Under the pieces are notes generated by a model. The model was not told the origin of the DNA. It saw only the letters and a list, made by a program, of their open reading frames with translations, and did no database searches. Source: Pseudalkalibacillus sp051842935 (GTDB lineage: Bacteria > Bacillota > Bacilli > Bacillales > Fictibacillaceae). From it: a stretch of 64,000 bases of DNA. The stretch covers positions 1 to 64,000 of the forward strand of contig NZ_JBPXRR010000004.1 of NCBI RefSeq assembly GCF_051842935.1, given 5' to 3'. Positions 58,561 through 64,000 of this stretch are shown one piece after another. Made by a program: the position numbers and the translations under genes. Within the stretch, counting starts at the first letter, position 1. Each line of letters begins with the position of its first letter.

Positions 58561-58667
58561 GTACCAGGTACGTTTTCAGAAGCCTTGCCATTGAAGCGTT
58601 TCCTATCGGTGCCAGGTACTGATTCAGAACCCTTGTCCAACAAGGGTTCATGAATGGTACCTGGCAC
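58561..58667. repeat. Palindrome array B (right of the MFS/TetR pair)
   Basis: GTACCAGGTAC (58561), GGTGCCAGGTACT (58608) and GGTACCTGGCAC (58656) repeat array A with the same spacing. A CCCTTG-TCCAA-CAAGGG hairpin lies between the second and third. It starts four bases after the tetR stop and could also end transcription, although no T-run is present. Confidence 0.75.
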
Positions 58668-58715
58668 TGTTTCTTTTCTTTAGCTTTACTCCCATGGATT
58701 CACCTATACATACTT

Positions 58716-58777
58716 CCTTTTACCAAAGTTGCCATGGTATGTTTCGATACCATGGTCAAACACTATGGTAAAGGAGG
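58716..58777 (+). promoter_or_regulatory. Hairpin overlapping the ybaK ribosome-binding site
   Basis: A perfect inner stem CCATGGTAT-GTTTCG-ATACCATGG (58732-58755) is nested in an outer stem, CCTTTTACCA (58716-58725) with TGGTAAAGG (58766-58774). The 3' outer arm includes the first five bases of the Shine-Dalgarno sequence AAAGGAGG (58770-58777). Folding would limit ribosome access to ybaK. Confidence 0.65.
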
Positions 58778-58784
58778 CGAAACC

Positions 58785-59222
58785 ATGAATGTAATCACCA
58801 CTTTTAGAGATAGACAATACAAAAAGCGCGTGACATTCGAACGAAAAGTATTACGTGAACTTTCTTTGAATGGAATCAAGACTGAATTCCAACGGTTATT
58901 CTTTCCGTTTTTTCAATATAGCCTTTTGTTTCAAGATGAAATTCAAGATACATGTATCGATATCGCGATCGAGGCGTATCTCCTCGGAGCTGAATACAGC
59001 AAGTTCGGTTACCACGGAGAATCGCTGGATAGCATCAAGGAACGAAGTGCAGAGACAGAAAAGCGCTTGGCGGACACGCTGTTCGAATACTGGCAGTTCT
59101 GGAGCTATACACCCGACCAAACGCTGGAATCCCTGCATATGTGCTGTGACGCATTTGTACAGCGATGGTGGCGTGAAGGATTTGAGAATGGACAACGTCG
59201 TTACCGTATGCGGCTTCATTAA
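58785..59222 (+). CDS. ybaK: YbaK, DUF2521 family protein
   Basis: The 145-residue soluble protein is found in spore-forming Bacillaceae next to cwlD. It is rich in aromatic and charged residues and has no recognisable catalytic motif. ATG at 58785 follows AAAGGAGG; an open frame extending 135 bases upstream runs through a palindrome array and is not credible. Its function is not known, though the context points to sporulation or germination. Confidence 0.85.
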   Translation: MNVITTFRDRQYKKRVTFERKVLRELSLNGIKTEFQRLFFPFFQYSLLFQDEIQDTCIDIAIEAYLLGAEYSKFGYHGESLDSIKERSAETEKRLADTLFEYWQFWSYTPDQTLESLHMCCDAFVQRWWREGFENGQRRYRMRLH

Positions 59223-59233
59223 TTGACAATGGT

Positions 59234-59261
59234 ATATTTCCTCCACTTGTCCCATACATAT
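59234..59261 (+). promoter_or_regulatory. Possible sigma-E promoter of cwlD
   Basis: ATATT (59234-59238) and CATACATAT (59253-59261) are separated by 14 bases, close to the sigma-E consensus (ATATT, 14-15 bases, CATACA). In B. subtilis cwlD is under sporulation sigma factors, so the match makes sense. It would direct mother-cell expression of cwlD. Confidence 0.65.
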
Positions 59262-59289
59262 ATACAAGTATCGGGATGCAGGAGGGAAT

Positions 59290-60015
59290 ATGGTGAAGCG
59301 GAAAAAGTGGCTGTTATGGGGCTTAATTGGATTTTGTGCTGCGCTCTTATTATATGTCATCAATCAGCAAATCTTATCCAACAATTCTTGGTCCACATGG
59401 AATCTTCCGTTAACAGGTAAAATCATCGTATTAGATGCGGGCCATGGAGGTGTTGATGGAGGAGCAGTCGGAGATGGAAATGTTCAAGAAAAGGATGTCG
59501 CCTTGAATATTTCACTCAAGTTGAGGGATTACTTACAACAAGCGGGTGCACTCGTCATCATGACACGTGAAACAGATAAAGACCTTGCCAGTGAAGGGAC
59601 ACAAAGAATTCGGCATCGTAAAACGGAAGACTTGCTAAAGAGGACGGAAATCGTCAATACGTCGGATGCGGATATGTATGTGAGCATCCACTTGAATGCC
59701 ATCCCATCCTCAAGGTGGTACGGTGCGCAAGTGTTTTACAACCCGGCAATGGATGAAAATGAAAATTTAGCGAAGTTCATCCAAGATCAGATTCGTTCCA
59801 ACCTTGAAAACACAACTCGTAAAGCAAAACCGATCAGTAACATCTACATGGTTCGTAAAGCGGAAGTTCCAGGGGCTCTTGTCGAGGTTGGATTCCTATC
59901 AAATCCGAACGAACGAGAATTGTTGAAAACCCAGCTATATCAAACGAAGCTAGCTGCATCGATCTACCAAGGAATCATGAGATATTATACGAACGAACCT
60001 GCTCCGAAAGATTAA
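59290..60015 (+). CDS. cwlD: CwlD, spore-cortex N-acetylmuramoyl-L-alanine amidase
   Basis: The 241-residue enzyme, with GerD-independent partner PdaA in other species, makes the muramic-delta-lactam of spore cortex peptidoglycan. One N-terminal membrane segment or signal (about 7-25) is followed by an Amidase_3 domain; zinc ligands lie in LDAGHGGVDGG, EKDVALN and SIHLNA, and the catalytic Glu in LVEVGFLSN. Start is ATG at 59290 or, with better spacing from CAGGAGGGA, GTG at 59293. Confidence 0.94.
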   Translation: MVKRKKWLLWGLIGFCAALLLYVINQQILSNNSWSTWNLPLTGKIIVLDAGHGGVDGGAVGDGNVQEKDVALNISLKLRDYLQQAGALVIMTRETDKDLASEGTQRIRHRKTEDLLKRTEIVNTSDADMYVSIHLNAIPSSRWYGAQVFYNPAMDENENLAKFIQDQIRSNLENTTRKAKPISNIYMVRKAEVPGALVEVGFLSNPNERELLKTQLYQTKLAASIYQGIMRYYTNEPAPKD

Positions 60016-60072
60016 GGACGGGTTTTCTTTTTTGACGAACACCTGTAACTCCATTTCAATGAGGCAGTACCG

Positions 60073-60102
60073 TTCAAATACGGGAATCCAGTGTGTTATA
60101 CT
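60073..60102 (+). promoter_or_regulatory. Probable promoter of salA
   Basis: TTCAAA (60073-60078) and TATACT (60097-60102) are 18 bases apart, 36 bases before the start codon. Confidence 0.55.
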
Positions 60103-60138
60103 GAATGAAAGCGATTAAAAAGGATGGTGCACGTTTTT

Positions 60139-61170
60139 ATGATGTCAGAAGAACAAGTATTAGAAATACTTAAACCGATACAAGAACCTTTTTTACATAA
60201 AAGCATTGTCGATGCTGATAGTGTGAAGGAAATCCGACTGAAAGAAAATTACGTCAGTCTGAAAATCGCAATTGCTCAGATGAATACACCTGAACAAATG
60301 CAGCTTCAACACGAAATCGTTAATGCACTGAAGAGTGCTGGTGTGGAATCTGTTGGCTTGCGATTCGAACAACGACAAGATTCACCTAAGCAGAATCCAG
60401 TAGGGAATAGTAATACAAGTACGAAGAAAGAAACGACTTTCATTTCTGTTGCTAGTGGTAAGGGTGGAGTCGGAAAGTCGACGGTATCCGTCAACCTGGC
60501 GACAAGTCTTGCTCGTGAAGGGAAGAAAGTCGGACTAATTGATGCGGACATCTACGGATTCAGCGTCCCTGATATGATGGGAATTGCGGAACGCCCGAAA
60601 GTGGCTGGTGAACAGATCTTCCCTGTGGAACGTTTCGGTGTAAAGGTGATCTCGATGGCCTTCTTCGTAGAGGAGAATGCTCCGGTCATCTGGCGTGGAC
60701 CGATGCTCGGTAAGATGTTGACCAATTTCTTCAACGATATTGAGTGGGGCGATCTCGACTATATGATTCTCGACCTGCCACCGGGAACAGGAGATGTGGC
60801 GCTCGATGTCCATAAGATGTTACCGCAAAGTAAAGAGATCATCGTAACGACTCCTCATCCGACGGCAGCTTTTGTAGCTGCACGTGCTGGAGCGATGGCG
60901 CTGAAAACTGATCACGATATTCTTGGAGTCGTCGAAAACATGGCTTATTTCGAAAGTAAGAAGACTGGCGAAAAAGAGTATGTGTTCGGGCAAGGCGGAG
61001 CGGATAAGCTGACAGAAGAGCTGCAAACCGAAGTGCTTGGTCGAATTCCATTAGGTCAACCTGAAATGCGTGAAGATGATTTCGCCCCTTCCGTATATCT
61101 GGAGGATTCGCAAATCGGTAAGATCTATGGAGACATTGCAAAGAAAGTCATTGAAAAAGTGGAACAATAA
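60139..61170 (+). CDS. salA: SalA, Mrp/NBP35-type P-loop ATPase
   Basis: The 343-residue protein has an N-terminal MIP18/DUF59 domain (about 5-85) and an Mrp-type ATPase with the deviant Walker A SGKGGVGKST (near 110) and DLPPGTGDVAL (near 218). In B. subtilis SalA (YbaL) represses scoC and so raises exoprotease levels; related Mrp proteins carry iron-sulfur clusters. No C-terminal CxxC pair is seen here. ATG at 60139 fits AAGGATGGTG; ATG at 60124 would lie inside that site. Confidence 0.92.
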   Translation: MMSEEQVLEILKPIQEPFLHKSIVDADSVKEIRLKENYVSLKIAIAQMNTPEQMQLQHEIVNALKSAGVESVGLRFEQRQDSPKQNPVGNSNTSTKKETTFISVASGKGGVGKSTVSVNLATSLAREGKKVGLIDADIYGFSVPDMMGIAERPKVAGEQIFPVERFGVKVISMAFFVEENAPVIWRGPMLGKMLTNFFNDIEWGDLDYMILDLPPGTGDVALDVHKMLPQSKEIIVTTPHPTAAFVAARAGAMALKTDHDILGVVENMAYFESKKTGEKEYVFGQGGADKLTEELQTEVLGRIPLGQPEMREDDFAPSVYLEDSQIGKIYGDIAKKVIEKVEQ

Positions 61171-61175
61171 GAAAA

Positions 61176-61206
61176 AGAGGGTGACCTGGTGTCGCCCTCT
61201 TTTTGT
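61176..61206. terminator. Shared terminator between salA and gerD
   Basis: AGAGGGTGAC and GTCGCCCTCT form a ten-pair stem followed by TTTTT on the plus strand and preceded by a run of A, so it can work for both converging genes. Confidence 0.85.
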
Positions 61207-61210
61207 ATGC

Positions 61211-61837
61211 TTAGCCCTGGCTTTCCTGTGAACCTCCGCCGTCTTCACCGGACTTACCTGACTTTTCATCTTTCTTCATCGATTCCCCGCTCTTGATTTC
61301 TTCTTGTACCGTCTTTTTGACCATTTCGGAAATCTGTGCTTTCATCAAAGGACTTTCAAACGTTTCCATCATGACTTTCTTTTGCTGTTCCCTGAACTTT
61401 TGAGAGGTGAGCATATCCATGACATCCTTCTCGAGTTCCGGGTCCTTCATCAATTCAATCATCTTTTTGCGGTAGTCCGGATCGTCCATTAATTTCTTCA
61501 GCATTTCTTCATTTTGCTTTTCCATACTCTTTGCGAGAGCTTCTGCGGCTTTCGGATCCTTCAACATCTCTTTCCAGAAGTCCTGACCTTTCTTGGATGT
61601 CAGGGTTTCTTCAATCGTCTTCTTCACAAAAGGTTGATCCATGACGACTTCTTGTTTTATTTTTTCATCGGTTAACACTTCTTTGATCGCTTTTTTGCCA
61701 TCATCCGTTTTTAAAAGGTCCACAAGCATTTTCTTCGTTTCCTCGTAAGAACCCTTCTCTTCCGCTGCAGCTGGAGTACAGCCCTGCAAATATATGAAGC
61801 CAAACGTTATTATAAGGACGAACATCCAGTTTTTCAT
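61211..61837 (-). CDS. gerD: GerD, spore germination lipoprotein
   Basis: The 208-residue lipoprotein is needed for nutrient-receptor clustering in the spore inner membrane. The N-terminal signal ends in a lipobox, LQGC (near 17-20). The body is helical and rich in Lys, Glu and Met; the C-terminus is Gly/Ser-rich. On the minus strand GAAAGGGGCA precedes the ATG. It sits between salA and kbaA in the reverse direction, as in B. subtilis. Confidence 0.94.
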   Translation of the reverse strand: MKNWMFVLIITFGFIYLQGCTPAAAEEKGSYEETKKMLVDLLKTDDGKKAIKEVLTDEKIKQEVVMDQPFVKKTIEETLTSKKGQDFWKEMLKDPKAAEALAKSMEKQNEEMLKKLMDDPDYRKKMIELMKDPELEKDVMDMLTSQKFREQQKKVMMETFESPLMKAQISEMVKKTVQEEIKSGESMKKDEKSGKSGEDGGGSQESQG

Positions 61838-61980
61838 CTAGAGTGCCCCTTTCAGTATCAATCTTACCTTTAGCGTTCGAGAAAGTTGTGACAAATATGC
61901 GGACTAAATAAAGGAAACTAGCTTTTTTCAAGGTGGATTGGTACAATCGAGACGAGCAAAATTAAAGGGGATCTTCTAAC

Positions 61981-62565
61981 GTGAACATAAAGAAATGGGT
62001 TTATTTGTTTTTTACAACATTATTGATAGGAGGAGTCAGTTCCGTTATTGTCGGACTGCTTCTTCGTTGGCAAGATATCGAAAGTGGAGCGAGCTTCTTC
62101 GTCATGCTTGCCTGGTTGATGGGATTCGGTTTCATTTTCAGTATCATCAGCCAAATGGGTTATTTCGCTTATTTGACGATTCACCGGTTCGGGCTTGGGA
62201 TCTTTAAGTCAGTCCAGCTTTGGAACTGGGTTCAAATTTTAGTACTAGCTTTCGTCGTTTTCGATCTATTTTATCTGCGTTATATCGCATTTAAGGATAG
62301 TGGCTTACCATTATGGAACTTCATCATTGTACCGATTGCCTTGGTTGCTTTTGGAGCGGTCGTCGCGTATTTGAAAATGAAGGATACGAACAAAGGCGCC
62401 TTTATCCCTACATTATTCTTCATGGTAGCCGTTACGACAATTGAATGGATTCCAGTGTTGAAGCAAGGAGATGCGCTTTGGTTATGGCTATCGATCGTAC
62501 CTTTGTTAGCATGTAACACATGGCAAGTTCTCATTCTACACCGATTGATCAGCAAAAAAAGTTGA
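61981..62565 (+). CDS. kbaA: KbaA, KinB signalling pathway activator
   Basis: The 194-residue membrane protein has about six membrane segments and a short charged C-terminus. In B. subtilis KbaA is required for the sensor kinase KinB to feed phosphate into the Spo0A sporulation relay. GTG at 61981 follows AAAGGGGATC. It is divergent from gerD and convergent with pdaB. Confidence 0.92.
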   Translation: MNIKKWVYLFFTTLLIGGVSSVIVGLLLRWQDIESGASFFVMLAWLMGFGFIFSIISQMGYFAYLTIHRFGLGIFKSVQLWNWVQILVLAFVVFDLFYLRYIAFKDSGLPLWNFIIVPIALVAFGAVVAYLKMKDTNKGAFIPTLFFMVAVTTIEWIPVLKQGDALWLWLSIVPLLACNTWQVLILHRLISKKS

Positions 62566-62586
62566 GCGCGATGCTCAACTTTTTTA
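62553..62586. terminator. Shared terminator between kbaA and pdaB
   Basis: AGTTGAGC and GCTCAACT form a perfect stem, flanked by seven A on the left and six T on the right. It overlaps the last codons of kbaA and serves both strands. Confidence 0.88.
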
Positions 62587-63348
62587 TTTGATTTCATTTC
62601 TTTTCGTTTCTGTATTGGCGATCATCTCACCGACGGATGTGAACGTGTATCCATCTTTCTTCAATTGCTGGATGATCTGTTCGAGTGCATCACGCGTTTG
62701 TTTCACTGAATCAGATGCATGCAGGAGGACGATATCTCCACCTTTTGCCTTGGATAAAACAGATTCCGTGATACGATCTGCACCCGGGTTTTTCCAATCA
62801 TTCGGATTGATGCTCCACTGAACAATCGTATGGTTCATCTTTTCGGCAACGTCTAGAACGTTCTTGTTGAATTCACCATTTGGTGGTCGCAAGAGATCGG
62901 TGGATTGACCGGAAACATCTTTTATAACTTGTTGAGCTCTTGTAATATCTCTTCGGATTTCGCTATCTTCAAGTTCGGTGTAGCTCCTATATCGATACCC
63001 GAGACTACCGATTTCATGACCGTTCTTCACGATCTTCTCCACAATGTCAGGATGTCTTTCCGCCCACTCGCCTGATAAAAAGAAAGTCGTATCCTTGATT
63101 TTTTCTTCTGCCAAAAGATCAAGGATTTCATGGATGCGTTTTTCGCCCCAACTCACATCAAAAGTTAGTGCAATCTTCTTACCTTTCTTCTCACCCTTAT
63201 AGATGGCTCGTGGTTCGCCTTCCTTCGTTTTGAACACTTCAAGATCCTGTGCTTCGACAAAAGCAATTAGCGCTGCAAAAAATGAAGCAATGATAATGAT
63301 AAGATATTGCTTCATCCTTTTACCGTTTATCACCCAAAAAAAGTTCAC
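62584..63348 (-). CDS. pdaB: PdaB, polysaccharide deacetylase-like sporulation protein
   Basis: The 254-residue protein has an N-terminal membrane segment and a NodB-type domain. In B. subtilis PdaB is needed to keep spores resistant late in sporulation. Motif 1 reads LTFDVSWG rather than TFDDG, and the usual second motif with two metal-binding His is replaced by GSLGYRYRSYT, as in other PdaB proteins, so normal metal-dependent catalysis is doubtful. GTG at 63348 follows GGAGGAGGTAA; an upstream in-frame ATG at 63408 adds 20 unconserved residues. Confidence 0.93.
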   Translation of the reverse strand: MNFFWVINGKRMKQYLIIIIASFFAALIAFVEAQDLEVFKTKEGEPRAIYKGEKKGKKIALTFDVSWGEKRIHEILDLLAEEKIKDTTFFLSGEWAERHPDIVEKIVKNGHEIGSLGYRYRSYTELEDSEIRRDITRAQQVIKDVSGQSTDLLRPPNGEFNKNVLDVAEKMNHTIVQWSINPNDWKNPGADRITESVLSKAKGGDIVLLHASDSVKQTRDALEQIIQQLKKDGYTFTSVGEMIANTETKRNEIK

Positions 63349-63509
63349 GATCTTACCTCCTCCGTCGCATAACTTCTCTAATTCCATGTATATGTTGAAA
63401 AGGGACAAGATAGACCATAACTTGTCTGGACCTTACGGATCGTATCGCAGAATAGAAAATGGAAAAAGTAGGAATAATGTTAAGAAAACCACTTAAAGGA
63501 TTTGATTCC

Positions 63510-63734
63510 ATGCTTGGATTTGTCTTGAATGAAAAAGAAGTAAAAGAAATGGAATACCTTTTGAAAAAGGAACTTGAAGAACTGCTACATGATATCGAGG
63601 ATCACAGAAATGAAGGGATTATTAGGCGTGCCATGGAGGAGAGATATCAGCTCGTCTTTAAAATCTTTCAGCGTTTTTCAAATCCTGCTGATTGTGTGAA
63701 GTATATGAGAAATCGTATTTCTAATCATAAGTGA
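63510..63734 (+). CDS. Small helical protein of unknown function
   Basis: The 74-residue protein is rich in Glu, Lys and Arg and predicted helical, with MLGFVLNEKEVKEMEYLLKK at the start and RAMEERYQLVFKIFQRF in the middle. AAAGGA lies eight bases before ATG 63510. ATG at 63477 or 63459 would extend it by 11 or 17 residues. I know of similar small proteins near rRNA operons in Bacillus but of no function. It reads towards the next rRNA promoters. Confidence 0.75.
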   Translation: MLGFVLNEKEVKEMEYLLKKELEELLHDIEDHRNEGIIRRAMEERYQLVFKIFQRFSNPADCVKYMRNRISNHK

Positions 63735-63743
63735 AAAAAGTCA

Positions 63744-63772
63744 TTGACATAACGTTGGTGGCTTGATATTAT
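63744..63772 (+). promoter_or_regulatory. rrn promoter P1
   Basis: TTGACA (63744-63749) and TATTAT (63767-63772) are 17 bases apart, after an A-rich stretch. Tandem promoters of this kind precede Bacillus rRNA operons. Confidence 0.85.
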
Positions 63773-63819
63773 ATTTTCTGTTGCCGCAAAAACGAGTCAA
63801 AACGACAAGAAAAAAGTTA

Positions 63820-63848
63820 TTGACATATAGTTTTAGCGGTGTTATATT
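63820..63848 (+). promoter_or_regulatory. rrn promoter P2
   Basis: TTGACA (63820-63825) and TATATT (63843-63848) are 17 bases apart, 76 bases downstream of P1, with AAAAAAGTTA just before the -35 box. Confidence 0.87.
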
Positions 63849-63872
63849 GATTAGGTCGCTTCAAAACGACAA

Positions 63873-63890
63873 AGTTCTTTGAAAACTGAA
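63873..63890 (+). promoter_or_regulatory. boxA-like antitermination site
   Basis: AGTTCTTTGAAAACTGAA resembles the boxA sequence found before Bacillus 16S genes, where NusB and S10 bind to prevent early Rho-dependent termination. Confidence 0.6.
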
Positions 63891-63970
63891 CAAAAGCCAA
63901 GCGTGAAACGGGTCTTTTTAAAAAGAACCCTGAATCAATTTCGATTTACATTTAATGAGCAATCAAACAC

Positions 63971-64000
63971 TTTATTGGAGAGTTTGATCCTGGCTCAGGA
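63971..64000 (+). rRNA. 16S ribosomal RNA, 5' end (partial)
   Basis: The last 30 bases begin TTTATTGGAGAGTTTGATCC and go on to TGGCTCAGGA, the universal start of bacterial 16S rRNA. The gene continues past the window. Confidence 0.95.

Overview
The window is a stretch of chromosome from a spore-forming, low-GC Gram-positive bacterium of the family Bacillaceae. Gene order from ctsR to pdaB follows the well-known Bacillus subtilis order between two ribosomal RNA operons, and the proteins are close to their B. subtilis counterparts. Spore genes (sigH, cwlD, gerD, kbaA, pdaB), the CtsR/McsAB/ClpC stress operon and an RNA polymerase with separate rpoB and rpoC support this. The palindromic intergenic repeats resemble those of marine or alkaliphilic Bacillus-like genera, but the species cannot be named from this window.

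Layout. 1-300: the 3' end of a 23S rRNA gene and an intact 5S rRNA gene. 300-1160: a decayed second 5S copy split by a palindromic repeat, then repeat-rich spacer. 1161-1877: an MgtC-like membrane protein. 2086-11756: ctsR-mcsA-mcsB-clpC, radA, disA, yacL, ispD, ispF (protein quality control, DNA repair and c-di-AMP signalling, isoprenoid precursors). 11837-18326: gltX, a cysteine T-box, cysE, cysS, mrnC, rlmB, rae1, sigH. 18730-30938: rpmG, secE, nusG, rplK-rplA, an L10 leader with rplJ-rplL, ybxB, a long structured leader, rpoB-rpoC. 31029-35780: rplGB and the str operon (rpsL, rpsG, fusA, tuf). 36320-51448: the S10, spc and alpha operons (rpsJ to rplQ), including secY, adk, map, infA and a short rpmJ. 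51883-56141: the ECF transporter energy module ecfA1-ecfA2-ecfT, truA, rplM, rpsI. 56142-58680: an accessory block with an MFS efflux pump and a TetR regulator, bounded by two matching palindrome arrays. 58785-63734: ybaK, cwlD, salA, gerD (minus), kbaA, pdaB (minus) and a small unknown protein. 63744-64000: tandem rrn promoters and the first bases of the next 16S rRNA gene.

Most genes read rightward in dense operons; only gerD and pdaB read leftward. Genes for making RNA and protein dominate. Control is visible mainly in the RNA leaders: a T-box, an L10 leader, hairpins before rpoB, rpsL, tuf and rpoA, and a hairpin over the ybaK ribosome-binding site.

No wholly new gene system is visible. 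The least-explained signals lie between genes: an exact 21-bp-period array of six units between tuf and the S10 promoters; an element of 147-148 bp with inverted ends, present in two complete and several broken copies (one inside the decayed 5S gene, one relic inside the alpha operon); the identically spaced palindrome arrays around the MFS/TetR pair; and the multi-hairpin rpoB leader.
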